Notes: generated from the letters alone by a model not told the origin. DNA of 64,000 bases from SHWB01 sp050246875 (GCA_050246875.1 JBFWVF010000001.1:434001-498000); one strand, 5' to 3'; positions 6,528 through 15,632 are shown, numbered from the stretch's first letter. Translations and numbers: made by a program.

Positions 6528-8522
6528 ATGGCGCTCGACATCGAGACCTTCTCCAACCGCAGCGGCGGCTACTCCTTCTTCAAGGCGGCGGGCCACCCGG
6601 CCGTCGCCGCGCCGGCCCGCGCGATGATCGCGCGCCTCGCCGCGGCCGGCCCGGTCGCCGTCTACGACCCGCTCGGCTTCGCCGTGCCGTTCGCTGCCCT
6701 GCATCCGCTGGCCGGCGTCGACCTCGCCCATGTCTACGTGCAGGACGTCGCGCGCATCGGCGAGGCGCTGCTCGGCCGCGACGCCGAGCCGGTGACGGCG
6801 CTGGCGGACGCGAAGGTGGGGGCCCTGCTCGTCGTCGCCTTCGACGCCGCGACCATCGTCGCCCATATCCGCCACCTCGTGCCGGCTGGCTGCGCGGTGG
6901 TGTCACTCGACGCCATGCGCCTGCCGGACGCCAAGCTGACGGTCCCCGGCACCTATCTGCACAACCTCAACTTCGCCACCAACTTCGCCTTCTTCCGCGA
7001 CACCGGCACGGGCGCCGCGGCACGGCACACGCGCGTCGTCACCGCCAACTACTGGCACGGCTACAGGGCGCGCGGCGTGCGGCTGTGGCTGCAACTGATC
7101 GACGGCGCCGGCGCGACGCTGGCCGAGTGGGAGGAGGCGCTGCCCGACTCCGCCGCAGGCGTGGCCATCGACAGCCGCGCCGTGCGGCGGCGCTTCGGGC
7201 TGGCGGAGTTCACCGGCCAGCTCTTCATCCACGCCGTCGGCGTCGCCGGCCACGACATCGTCAAGTACGCCCTCGACACCTACGGCGAGGACGGTTCGGT
7301 GCTGTCCTGCACCCACGACGCCAACGCCTGGCCGGCCGATTTCTACGCCGGCCTGCCCGCCCCGGCGGCGGACGAGCGCGTCGTGCTGTGGGTGCAAAAC
7401 AGCCACCCCTGCCCCATTCCGGCCGGCGCCATCGGCCTCAACGCGATGGGCGACGACGGCGGGGCGGCCTTCCTCGACCGCGCGGTGCCGGCCTTCGGCA
7501 CGGCGGCACTCGACGTCGCGACACTGCTGCCGGGCCTCGCCTGGCCGGCGCAGATCGAGATCCGCGCCGGCAAGCATTTCGTGCGGCCGCGCTACGAGAT
7601 CGAACGGGCCGGCACGCCGTCGCGGCTGCGTATCGCCCATCCGAACGTCGAACGCACAGATCTCGAACCCGATCCGCGCATCGCCGCCCTCGGCGCGACG
7701 CTCGGCAAGGGCTACATCCTGCCGGCGCCGGTGCTGCCGCGCGAGCGCTGGCGCTCGATCGCCCTGCTGACGCCGATGGCGCGCACGCAGGACCACCTAC
7801 CCGTCGCCGTGCTCGCCTACGACAGTGCCGGCCACGAGGTGGCGCGCCGGCCGCTCGGCGAACTGCGGCGAAGCGACAGCGTGGCGGTCGACTTCGACGA
7901 CGTCTTTCCCGGCGCGCCGGCCGATTTCCGCGGCCACATCGAGCTGGTCTACGACTTCAGCGCCGGCGGCACGGCGGCCCAGCGCGGCGTCGACGGCTGG
8001 CTGCACGGCCTCTTCCGCTACGAGGACCGCCGCACCGGGCACATCGCCGAGACCAGCTTCGGCGCGCATGTGTTCAACACCGTGCTGACCTTCGCGGGCG
8101 AGCCGCAGTCCTACACCGGCCGCGCCCCGGGCCTGTCGACGCGCCTCTTCCTGCGCGCCGCCCCCGGCCTCGGCCTGACCGACGATCCCGCCGACAGCAG
8201 TGTGGGCGCCGAGACGCTGTGCCAACTCATCTACCCTGCTTCGACGCCGTGGCACGCCGCCTCGCAAACGCGGCTCGCGCTGCATGACGGCGCCGGCCGC
8301 GAGGTGGCGACGCGCGACATCGCCATCCCCTGCGGCGGCTCGCGCCTGTTCACGGTCTCGGAAATGTTCGACGAGGGCGAGCGGCGCCAGGCCATCGCCA
8401 ACGACGGCGCCGGCACGGCCTATGTGCTGATCCGCGACACCACCTGCCGCCTGTTCGGCTATCACGGCCTCGAAACCCGCGGCGGCGGCGCCTTCAGCCT
8501 CGACCACATGTTCGGTTTCTGA
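6528..8522 (+). CDS. Large modular protein of unknown function (664 aa)
   Basis: Not recognised. The ATG at 6528 follows the oxygenase by 12 bp. Residues about 1-150 look like an alpha/beta Rossmann-type domain (VAVYDPLGFAVPFAALHPL…KVGALLVVAFDAATIVAHIRHLV). The rest appears to be several beta-sandwich-like modules of roughly 100 residues, each ending in a similar hydrophobic pattern (VRLWLQLIDGAGATLAEW; VVLWVQNSHPCPIP; IALLTPMARTQDHLPVAVLAYDSAGHEVARR; TRLALHDGAGREVATRD). No signal peptide or membrane helix is seen, so it is probably cytoplasmic. It ends in GGAFSLDHMFGF. A role with the adjacent oxygenase and ELM1-like protein in modifying a surface glycan or lipid is speculation. Confidence 0.75.
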   Translation: MALDIETFSNRSGGYSFFKAAGHPAVAAPARAMIARLAAAGPVAVYDPLGFAVPFAALHPLAGVDLAHVYVQDVARIGEALLGRDAEPVTALADAKVGALLVVAFDAATIVAHIRHLVPAGCAVVSLDAMRLPDAKLTVPGTYLHNLNFATNFAFFRDTGTGAAARHTRVVTANYWHGYRARGVRLWLQLIDGAGATLAEWEEALPDSAAGVAIDSRAVRRRFGLAEFTGQLFIHAVGVAGHDIVKYALDTYGEDGSVLSCTHDANAWPADFYAGLPAPAADERVVLWVQNSHPCPIPAGAIGLNAMGDDGGAAFLDRAVPAFGTAALDVATLLPGLAWPAQIEIRAGKHFVRPRYEIERAGTPSRLRIAHPNVERTDLEPDPRIAALGATLGKGYILPAPVLPRERWRSIALLTPMARTQDHLPVAVLAYDSAGHEVARRPLGELRRSDSVAVDFDDVFPGAPADFRGHIELVYDFSAGGTAAQRGVDGWLHGLFRYEDRRTGHIAETSFGAHVFNTVLTFAGEPQSYTGRAPGLSTRLFLRAAPGLGLTDDPADSSVGAETLCQLIYPASTPWHAASQTRLALHDGAGREVATRDIAIPCGGSRLFTVSEMFDEGERRQAIANDGAGTAYVLIRDTTCRLFGYHGLETRGGGAFSLDHMFGF

Positions 8523-8628
8523 GGTCCGCCCTCCCTCCGCGCGCACTGCGGTGGGATTCTGTCGTGCGGCCGCGCCGCCTCCGCTATTCTCCCGCCAACG
8601 ACAGAACACGTCCGCCGGGAGGACAGCC

Positions 8629-9390
8629 ATGCTCGAATTCGAAGCCGCCGTGCCGTTCGACGGCGCCGCCATTCCGTCGTTCTTCTGCCGGCCGGACGCC
8701 GACGGGCCCTACCCCGCCGTCATCATGCACATGGACGCGCCGGCCATCCGCGAAGAACTGCGCGGCTTCGCCCGCCGTATCGCCGGCCACGGATACGCCG
8801 TGCTGCTGCCCGACCTCTACTGGCGCTTCGGCCGGCTGCGCTTCGACCTCGCGCGGCGGAACGAGGCCATGACGCAGATGATCACGGCGGCGCGGCTGTC
8901 GCTGACCAACGCCCAGGTCGTCGCCGACACGCGCGCCTGCCTCGCCTGGCTAGCCGAGCGCAAGGACGTGTCGCGGGCGCCGAAGGGCGTCGTCGGCTGG
9001 TGCATGTCGGGCTCGTTCTCGCTCGCCGCGGCGGGCGAGATGCCGGACGAGTTCGCCGCCTGCGCCACGCTCTACGGCGTCGGCATGGTGACCGACCAGC
9101 CGGACTCGCCGCACCTGCTGGCGCCGAAGCTCAAGGCCGAACTGTACGGCGCCTTCGCCGAGCACGACGTCTTCGTGCCCGACAACGTCGTCCCCGATCT
9201 CGAGAAGGCGCTGACGGCGGCGGGCAAGCCCTTCATCATCGAGACCTTCCCGACGACGCATCACGGCTTCCAGTTCCCCGAGCGCACGGCGGTCTATCAC
9301 AAGGACGCGGCCGAGGCGGCCTGGGTGCGCATCTTCGATCTGTTCGCCCGCCGCCTCCAGGGCAAGGGCGTCGCCGCCGCCGCGCAGTAG
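8629..9390 (+). CDS. Dienelactone hydrolase family protein, copy 1
   Basis: A 253-residue alpha/beta hydrolase of the dienelactone hydrolase family. The nucleophile is C125 in GWCMSG. The acid is about D180 (AEHDVFVP) and the base H212 (TTHHGFQFPER), making the Cys-Asp-His triad of true DLHs rather than a Ser triad. GGGAGGA-like pairing sequence (GGGAGG) precedes the ATG. Family members hydrolyse dienelactones in aromatic degradation or other small esters and lactones. A close paralog follows after 23 bp. No ring-cleavage gene is nearby, so a catechol pathway is not indicated, and the neighbouring frmA suggests general ester/thioester detoxification instead. Confidence 0.85.
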   Translation: MLEFEAAVPFDGAAIPSFFCRPDADGPYPAVIMHMDAPAIREELRGFARRIAGHGYAVLLPDLYWRFGRLRFDLARRNEAMTQMITAARLSLTNAQVVADTRACLAWLAERKDVSRAPKGVVGWCMSGSFSLAAAGEMPDEFAACATLYGVGMVTDQPDSPHLLAPKLKAELYGAFAEHDVFVPDNVVPDLEKALTAAGKPFIIETFPTTHHGFQFPERTAVYHKDAAEAAWVRIFDLFARRLQGKGVAAAAQ

Positions 9391-9413
9391 CGCGCCCGCA
9401 CCGGAGCATCGCC

Positions 9414-10157
9414 ATGATCGAGTTCGAGGTCGCCATCCCGCGCGATGGCGCCACCATCCCCGCGTTCTTCTGCAAGCCGGCGGCCGAAGGTCGCTTTCCC
9501 TGCGTCATCATGTACATGGACGCGCCAGGCATCCGCGAGGAGCTGCGCGACTTCGCGCGCCGCATCGCCGGCCACGGCTACGCCGTGCTGCTGCCCGACC
9601 TCTACTGGAAGCTCGGCCGGCTGCGCTTCGATGTGCCCAACCGCGACGATGCCATGCTCAGGGTCATGCTCACGGCGATGAACACCATCGACAACGCCTC
9701 GGTCGCCGCCGACACGCGCGCGTTCGTCGACTGGATGGCCGGACGCGACGATCTCGCGCACGGCCGCAGCGCCGCCATTGGCTGGTGCATGTCGGGCCAG
9801 TACGTGCTCGGCACGGTCGGCAGGCATCCCGGCGAGTTCGTCGCTGGCGCCACGCTCTACGGGGTGGGCATGGCGACCGACAAGCCGGACTCGCCGCACC
9901 TGCTCGCCGGCAATGTGAAGGCCGAGCTTTATTGCGCCTTCGCCGAGACCGACCACACGGTGCCGGCGACGGTGGTGCCGACGCTGTGCAGTTCGTTCGA
10001 CGCGGCGAAGGTCCGATACGAGATCGAGACCTTCCCCGGCACGGTGCACGGCTTCCAGTTCCCCAGGCGCCGCGGCGACTACCATGCCGACGCCGCCGAG
10101 GCAGCGTGGACGAAGATCTTCGCGCTGTTCGCGCGCAAGCTCGGCGGCACCGCTTAG
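9414..10157 (+). CDS. Dienelactone hydrolase family protein, copy 2
   Basis: A 247-residue tandem paralog of the preceding gene, sharing long stretches such as REELR.FARRIAGHGYAVLLPDLYW and the same triad: C125 (GWCMSG), about D180 (AETDHTVP), H212 (TVHGFQFP). It was clearly made by local duplication followed by divergence in the cap and loop segments, so the two may differ in substrate. It starts 23 bp after copy 1 and is probably in the same transcript. The formaldehyde dehydrogenase gene follows after 79 bp. The physiological lactone or ester is unknown. Confidence 0.85.
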   Translation: MIEFEVAIPRDGATIPAFFCKPAAEGRFPCVIMYMDAPGIREELRDFARRIAGHGYAVLLPDLYWKLGRLRFDVPNRDDAMLRVMLTAMNTIDNASVAADTRAFVDWMAGRDDLAHGRSAAIGWCMSGQYVLGTVGRHPGEFVAGATLYGVGMATDKPDSPHLLAGNVKAELYCAFAETDHTVPATVVPTLCSSFDAAKVRYEIETFPGTVHGFQFPRRRGDYHADAAEAAWTKIFALFARKLGGTA

Positions 10158-10236
10158 GCGACGCGCCGCCGCGCTTGCGCGGCCCGACGCCCGCTTGCCA
10201 CACTTGGCGCACACCCCAGCGCCAACGAGGCAGATC

Positions 10237-11346
<1,110 letters not shown>

Positions 11347-11488
11347 GGCATTTCCCGCGCGACTGCTTGCCCGGCGCGCGAAGGCACGGATAAATCGGCG
11401 CCGGAGCATCCGTTTCACTCGGCCTGCTTCGGTCATGGGGACGAGCGTCGTCGGTCGGCAACCGGCGGCCCGGAAGGGGAGAGTTCGA

Positions 11489-12334
11489 ATGACATTCAAT
11501 CTTGGCCTTGCCGGCGCCGTCGCGCTGGCCGCCCTCGCCGCCGCCTCGGGCGCAGCGGCCGAGACGCCGCTGGAACGCGGCACCTACCTGATGAAATCCA
11601 TCGTCGCGTGCGGCAACTGCCACACGCCGCAGGGCCCGAACGGGCCGCTGCCGAACATGGAACTGGCGGGCGGGCTGGTGTTCGACGAAGCCCCCGCCTT
11701 CGTCGCCGTCGCACCGAACATCACGCCGGACGTGCAGACGGGAATCGGCGGCTGGACGGACGCGCAGATCATCGCCTCCATCCGCGAAGGCAAGCGCCCC
11801 GATGGCACCATCATCGGGCCGCCGATGCCGATCGGTCTCTATCGCGGCCTGTCCGACGGCGACGTGAAGGCCATCGTCGCCTATCTGCGTGCCGCGAAGC
11901 CGGTGAAGAACACCGCGAAGAAGTCGCAGTACAACGTGCCGCTGCCGCCGGCCTATGGACCGCCTGTGGGTTCCGTACCGGAGCCGGACCGCAAGGACAA
12001 GGTCAAGTACGGCGCCTACCTCGCCGGTCCGGCCGGTCACTGCATCGAGTGCCACTCGACGCCGGGCCCTCAGGGCGCGCCGGATATTGCCGGCAGCCTC
12101 GGCGCCGGCGGCATGCAGTTCAGGGGTCCGTGGGGCGTCAGCGTCGCCTCCAACATCACGCCGACCGGAATCGGCAAATGGACCGACGCGCAGGTCAAGA
12201 CGGCCATCACGAAAGGCCTGCGGCCGGACGGCAGCAAGCTGCTGCCGCCAATGGGCATTCCGTACTACGCCAACATCGCACCAACCGATCTCGACGCCAT
12301 CGTCGCCTATCTGCGGACGCTGCCGCCGAAGTAG
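11489..12334 (+). CDS. Dihaem cytochrome c, exported
   Basis: A 281-residue protein with a signal peptide (LGLAGAVALAALAAASGAAAE) and two c-type haem sites, CGNCH in the first domain and CIECH in the second. Each domain ends with a similar stretch (IGGWTDAQIIASIREGKRPDG and IGKWTDAQVKTAITKGLRPDG) whose following Met (PPMP, PPMG) probably supplies the distal ligand. It is therefore a tandem duplication of one cytochrome c domain. This layout is like the cytochrome subunits of membrane-bound alcohol/aldehyde or sorbosone dehydrogenases, which pass electrons from periplasmic dehydrogenases. A GGGGAG site precedes the ATG. A strong terminator lies 36 bp downstream. Confidence 0.9.
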   Translation: MTFNLGLAGAVALAALAAASGAAAETPLERGTYLMKSIVACGNCHTPQGPNGPLPNMELAGGLVFDEAPAFVAVAPNITPDVQTGIGGWTDAQIIASIREGKRPDGTIIGPPMPIGLYRGLSDGDVKAIVAYLRAAKPVKNTAKKSQYNVPLPPAYGPPVGSVPEPDRKDKVKYGAYLAGPAGHCIECHSTPGPQGAPDIAGSLGAGGMQFRGPWGVSVASNITPTGIGKWTDAQVKTAITKGLRPDGSKLLPPMGIPYYANIAPTDLDAIVAYLRTLPPK

Positions 12335-12369
12335 GTTTCCGCGGCTATCGTCCCGGCACCGGAACAGCG

Positions 12370-12405
12370 CGACCCGGCCACGAACCCGTGGCCGGGTCGT
12401 TTGCT
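12370..12405 (+). terminator. Rho-independent terminator after the dihaem cytochrome c gene
   Basis: A perfect 13-bp stem CGACCCGGCCACG / CGTGGCCGGGTCG (12370-12382 and 12387-12399) with a 4-nt AACC loop and a T-rich tail (TTTGCTTTG). It lies 35 nt past the cytochrome stop codon and would also isolate the downstream peroxiredoxin unit. Confidence 0.85.
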
Positions 12406-12556
12406 TTGGTCGCGTGGCTGGCAAACATGCGTTGCATTAGAAAGCGTCTAAGAAGCACTTGAAAAATGCGTTGGGCCACGCCACGTTCAGCAGCGTCGGG
12501 CCGCACGCGACGACGCCGGCCCCCAGGTGCAACGCAGATTCCCGAGAGGCTTCGAG

Positions 12557-13180
12557 ATGACCGATATGTCCGCCGCCCCCGCCTGCCTTGTCGGCCGCAA
12601 GGCGCCCGACTTCACCGCCGCCGCCGTGCTGCCCGACGGCGCCATCGACGAGGCATTCAACCTGCGCCAGTGGCTGGACGGTGACTACGGCGTCGTCTTC
12701 TTCTGGCCGCTCGACTTCACCTTCGTCTGCCCGTCGGAGATCCTCGCCTACAACGCCCGCGTCGGCGCCCTGAAGGAGCGCGGCGCGAAGCTGGTCGGCG
12801 TATCGATCGACAGCCAGTTCTCGCACTACGCCTGGCGCGAGACGCCGGTCGAGCGGGGCGGCCTCGGCAAGGTCGATTTCCCGCTGGTCGCCGACGTCAC
12901 CAAGGCGATCTCGCGCGACTACGGCGTGCTGACGGGCGGCGCGGTGGCGCTGCGCGGCACCTTCGTCATCGACCGCGACGGCGTGGTCCGCCAGCAGCTC
13001 GTCAACGACCTGCCGCTCGGCCGCGATGCCGACGAGGCGGTGCGTATCCTCGACGCGCTGCAGTTCCACGAGGAACACGGCGAGGTCTGCCCGGCCGGCT
13101 GGCGCAAGGGCGCCGCCGGCATGAAGCCCGACGCCGCAGGGGTCGCCGCCTATCTGCGCGACCACGCACACGCCCTGTGA
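12557..13180 (+). CDS. Typical 2-Cys peroxiredoxin (AhpC/Prx1 type)
   Basis: A 207-residue peroxiredoxin. The peroxidatic Cys is C58 in PLDFTFVCPSE and the resolving Cys is C178 in HGEVCPAGW, as in typical 2-Cys enzymes that form obligate dimers. It reduces H2O2 and alkyl hydroperoxides and is recycled by thioredoxin or AhpF/AhpD. The next gene is thioredoxin reductase, which fits a thioredoxin-linked cycle. The upstream 150 bp has a short low-GC patch likely to hold the promoter. A 13-bp hairpin follows the stop codon by 6 nt. An OxyR site was not recognised. Confidence 0.92.
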   Translation: MTDMSAAPACLVGRKAPDFTAAAVLPDGAIDEAFNLRQWLDGDYGVVFFWPLDFTFVCPSEILAYNARVGALKERGAKLVGVSIDSQFSHYAWRETPVERGGLGKVDFPLVADVTKAISRDYGVLTGGAVALRGTFVIDRDGVVRQQLVNDLPLGRDADEAVRILDALQFHEEHGEVCPAGWRKGAAGMKPDAAGVAAYLRDHAHAL

Positions 13181-13186
13181 TGGCGC

Positions 13187-13217
13187 GGCAACCGGCGGCG
13201 GCACGCCGCCGGTTGCC
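13187..13217 (+). terminator. Strong hairpin between peroxiredoxin and trxB (no U-tract)
   Basis: A perfect 13-bp stem GGCAACCGGCGGC / GCCGCCGGTTGCC (13187-13199 and 13205-13217) with a 5-nt loop. It starts 6 nt after the peroxiredoxin stop and ends 60 nt before trxB. There is no run of T, so it may partly terminate, stabilise the upstream mRNA 3' end, or set the expression ratio of the two genes. Confidence 0.6.
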
Positions 13218-13277
13218 AGCCCCGTGCCGCCCCCTTATCTAGGGACAGCGCAACCCAGCCTGCCTGCGAGTCCGGCC

Positions 13278-14249
13278 ATGAGCGAGACGCACCACGCCCG
13301 CATCCTGATCCTCGGTTCCGGGGCCGCCGGCTGCACGGCGGCCATCTACGCCGCGCGCGCCAACCTCAAGCCGGTCATGCTGCAGGGCCTGCAGCCCGGC
13401 GGCCAGCTCACCATCACCACGGAAGTCGAGAACTACCCCGGCTTCGCCGAGGCCATCCAGGGCCCTTGGCTGATGGAACAGATGGTCAAGCAGGCCGAGC
13501 ATGTCGGCACGACGATCATCAACGACATCGTCGTCGACGTCGACCTGACGCGCCGGCCGTTCCGCTGCGAAGGCGATTCCGGCGACATCTACCTTGCCGA
13601 CACGCTGGTCATCGCCACCGGCGCCTCGGCGCGCTGGCTTGGCCTGCCGTCCGAACAGCACTTCCAGGGCTTCGGCGTCTCCGCCTGCGCCACCTGCGAC
13701 GGCTTCTTCTACCGCGGCAAGGAAGTCGTAGTCGTCGGCGGCGGCAATACCGCAGTCGAAGAGGCGCTGTTCCTCACCAATTTCGCTAGCAAGGTGACGC
13801 TGGTTCACCGTCGCGACTCCCTCCGCGCCGAAAAGATCGGGCAGGACCGGCTGTTCCGCAATCCGAAGGTCGAGGTGATCTGGGATTCGGTGGTCGACGA
13901 AGTGCTCGGCGCCGAGGAGCCGCGCGGCGTGACCGCCGTGCGCCTGAAGAACGTCAAGACCGGGGCGACCCAGGACGTGCCCTGCCACGGCCTGTTCGTG
14001 GCCATCGGCCATGACCCGAACACGGCGGTGTTCCGCGGCAAGCTCGACATCGACGACGAGGGCTATCTGCGAACGAAGCCGGATTCGACCGCGACCAACG
14101 TGCCGGGCGTGTTCGCCGCCGGCGACGTCAAGGACAAGGTCTTCCGCCAGGCGGTGACGGCCGCCGGCATGGGCTGCATGGCCGCGCTGGAGGCCGAGCG
14201 CTTCCTCGCCGCCGAGGAAGACCACGCCGCCCGCGCCGCCGCCGAGTAG
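13278..14249 (+). CDS. trxB: Thioredoxin-disulfide reductase
   Basis: A 323-residue low-molecular-weight flavoprotein reductase. The N-terminal FAD motif is GSGAAGCTAAIYAARA, the redox-active disulfide is C137-A-T-C140 (SACATCDGFFYRG) and the NADPH motif is GGGNTAVEEALFL. The C-terminal FAD contact is GVFAAGDVKDK…RQAVTAAGMGCMAALEAE. It reduces thioredoxin with NADPH, feeding peroxiredoxin, MsrA/B and ribonucleotide reductase. It is preceded by a 2-Cys peroxiredoxin and followed by a LysR gene and sRNA. The trxB-LysR-sRNA order matches what I recall of the lsrB/vtlR-abcR loci of Rhizobiales. Confidence 0.95.
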   Translation: MSETHHARILILGSGAAGCTAAIYAARANLKPVMLQGLQPGGQLTITTEVENYPGFAEAIQGPWLMEQMVKQAEHVGTTIINDIVVDVDLTRRPFRCEGDSGDIYLADTLVIATGASARWLGLPSEQHFQGFGVSACATCDGFFYRGKEVVVVGGGNTAVEEALFLTNFASKVTLVHRRDSLRAEKIGQDRLFRNPKVEVIWDSVVDEVLGAEEPRGVTAVRLKNVKTGATQDVPCHGLFVAIGHDPNTAVFRGKLDIDDEGYLRTKPDSTATNVPGVFAAGDVKDKVFRQAVTAAGMGCMAALEAERFLAAEEDHAARAAAE

Positions 14250-14374
14250 GCTCCCGCAAGCACCCGACGCTGCCGCCGCCGGCCGCCAAGGCCCCGGAAT
14301 TCCTGAACTCTCCGCCCGGTCCGCTGCGCGATAATTGCAGTACGCGGAAAATCCGGGCCGGTACCGCTTTCCTT

Positions 14375-14389
14375 ATGCGCCGCACGCAT
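14375..14389. promoter_or_regulatory. Palindromic T-N11-A operator candidate at the lsrB promoter
   Basis: ATGCGCCGCACGCAT, a dyad with 5-bp arms ATGCG/CGCAT and the LysR consensus T-N11-A. It ends one base before a likely -10 element (CTATCT, 14391-14396, within ACTATCTA). The same palindrome (12 of 15 bases) is at 15404-15418 upstream of the sRNA. Its position over the promoter core suggests negative autoregulation by the LysR product. Confidence 0.6.
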
Positions 14390-14453
14390 ACTATCTAGGC
14401 GTGGGGCAAGGGGGTCGGTGGGGCCGCCAGGGGAGGGCGGAACAGTTCCAAAC

Positions 14454-15353
14454 ATGCCAATGGACTGGGACAAGCTGCGCGTCTTCCACGCGGTCGCGGA
14501 GGCGGGCAGCTTCACGCATGCCGGCGAGGCGCTGCACCTGTCGCAGTCGGCCGTCAGCCGGCAGGTCGGCGCGCTCGAGGAATCGCTCGGCTGTACCCTG
14601 TTCCACCGTCATGCACGCGGCCTGATCCTCACCGAGCAGGGCGAGATGCTCTACCGGACCGTGCATGACGTCTTCCACAAGCTGTCGATGGTCGAGGCGC
14701 TGCTGACAGAGTCGCAGGAGCGCCCGCAGGGACCGCTGAAGGTGTCGACGACCGTCGGCCTCGGCTCCCTCTGGCTGACGCCGCGCATCCACGAGTTCCT
14801 CGACCTCTATCCCGACATCCAGGTGACGGTGATCACCATCGACGAGGAGCTCGACCTGTCGATGCGGCAGGCCGACTGCGCCATCCGCCTGACCCCGCCG
14901 ACCCAGCCCGATCTGGTGCAGCGCCGGCTGGCGCAGGTCCATACCCACATTTTCGCCTCGCCCGACTACATCAAGCAGTACGGCATGCCCGAGCGGGTCG
15001 CCGACCTGCCGCGCCACCGCCTGATCGGCTACGGCGAGGACGTTCGCCGCCCGGTGCCGACGGTCAACTGGCTGCTCGAGGCGGCGCAACGGCAGGCCAA
15101 CGAGCCGATCCGGCCGGTGCTGCTACTGAACAATCTCTACGGCATCTTCCGCGCCGTCGAACTCGGCGTCGGCATCGCCGCCCTGCCCGACTTCCTCGCC
15201 CGCGAGGCGCGCACCCTCGTGCGCGTGCTGCCGGAAATGGAAGGGCCCTCCTACGAGGCCTTTTTCGTCTACCCGGAAGAGTTGCGCAATTCCCAGCGAA
15301 TCGCGGTCTTCCGCGATTTTCTGCTGCGGAAAGTCGCGGAAACCCGCTTCTGA
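14454..15353 (+). CDS. lsrB: LysR-type regulator, LsrB/VtlR-like
   Basis: A 299-residue LysR-type regulator. The winged HTH covers about residues 3-62 (WDKLRVFHAVAEAGSFTHAG…SQSAVSRQVGALEESLG). The rest is a periplasmic-binding-protein-like effector domain, with PLKVSTTVGLGSLWLTPRI at its start. The start could be 14454 or the ATG at 14460. The assignment to LsrB/VtlR rests on synteny directly downstream of trxB and upstream of an AbcR-like sRNA. In Sinorhizobium and Agrobacterium LsrB governs oxidative stress and surface polysaccharide, and in Brucella VtlR activates abcR2. T-N11-A palindromes sit at its own and the sRNA promoters. The effector is unknown. Confidence 0.78.
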   Translation: MPMDWDKLRVFHAVAEAGSFTHAGEALHLSQSAVSRQVGALEESLGCTLFHRHARGLILTEQGEMLYRTVHDVFHKLSMVEALLTESQERPQGPLKVSTTVGLGSLWLTPRIHEFLDLYPDIQVTVITIDEELDLSMRQADCAIRLTPPTQPDLVQRRLAQVHTHIFASPDYIKQYGMPERVADLPRHRLIGYGEDVRRPVPTVNWLLEAAQRQANEPIRPVLLLNNLYGIFRAVELGVGIAALPDFLAREARTLVRVLPEMEGPSYEAFFVYPEELRNSQRIAVFRDFLLRKVAETRF

Positions 15354-15403
15354 AAAATGCCGGCTAACGCATGACGGGAATCCGTCAGGCGACTGCAACC
15401 GAC

Positions 15404-15418
15404 ATGCGCTGAGCGCAT
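15404..15418. promoter_or_regulatory. Palindromic T-N11-A activator-site candidate upstream of the AbcR-like sRNA
   Basis: ATGCGCTGAGCGCAT, a perfect 6-bp-arm dyad (ATGCGC/GCGCAT, TGA centre) holding the LysR consensus T-N11-A (T15405, A15417). Its centre is about 64 bp upstream of the predicted sRNA start, the classic LysR recognition-site position. It is 12/15 identical to the palindrome at the lsrB promoter. Confidence 0.65.
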
Positions 15419-15474
15419 GGCTGGGAGTCCTATTTTTCGGAGTGTCCCGCGCCGCCGGGCGACTATCTATTGAT

Positions 15475-15632
15475 CAAGCCGGTGTCGTCCTGCGGCACCG
15501 CTTCCGTGCGATGAAACTCCTCCCTCCCTTCATCGCACATTCGGGCCGGCTCAGGGCCGGTCCGCGCGTCTTTCGAGACGTGAAGCCTCCCTGTTCCACT
15601 GGCCGGGCCCTCGTGGCCCGGCCAATTTTTTT
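15475..15632 (+). ncRNA. abcR: AbcR (alpha-r15)-like trans-acting sRNA
   Basis: An orphan transcription unit in the 302-bp gap after lsrB. A likely -10 (CTATCT, 15463-15468) predicts a start near 15475. Hairpin 1 has a perfect 10-bp stem GTGCGATGAA/TTCATCGCAC (15506-15515, 15529-15538) whose 13-nt loop is ACTCCTCCCTCCC, an anti-Shine-Dalgarno sequence. A small hairpin CGTCT-TTCG-AGACG (15567-15580) follows. A second unpaired anti-SD stretch GCCTCCCT (15585-15592) comes next. The RNA ends in a 10-bp GC stem (15600-15624) followed by T7. Two anti-SD motifs, a terminator and a position next to lsrB are the hallmarks of Hfq-dependent AbcR RNAs, which repress ABC-transporter mRNAs. No coding potential is convincing here. 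Confidence 0.72.
15600..15632 (+). terminator. Rho-independent terminator of the AbcR-like sRNA
   Basis: Perfect 10-bp stem TGGCCGGGCC/GGCCCGGCCA (15600-15609 and 15615-15624) with a 5-nt loop, then A and seven T. It forms the 3' end of the sRNA and lies 24 bp before the convergent msrP stop codon. Confidence 0.92.

Noticed and set aside
12420..12440. ATGCGTTGCAT near the peroxiredoxin promoter as a further LsrB site
   Set aside because: The arms are spaced 3 nt rather than 5, so T-N11-A spacing is not met.
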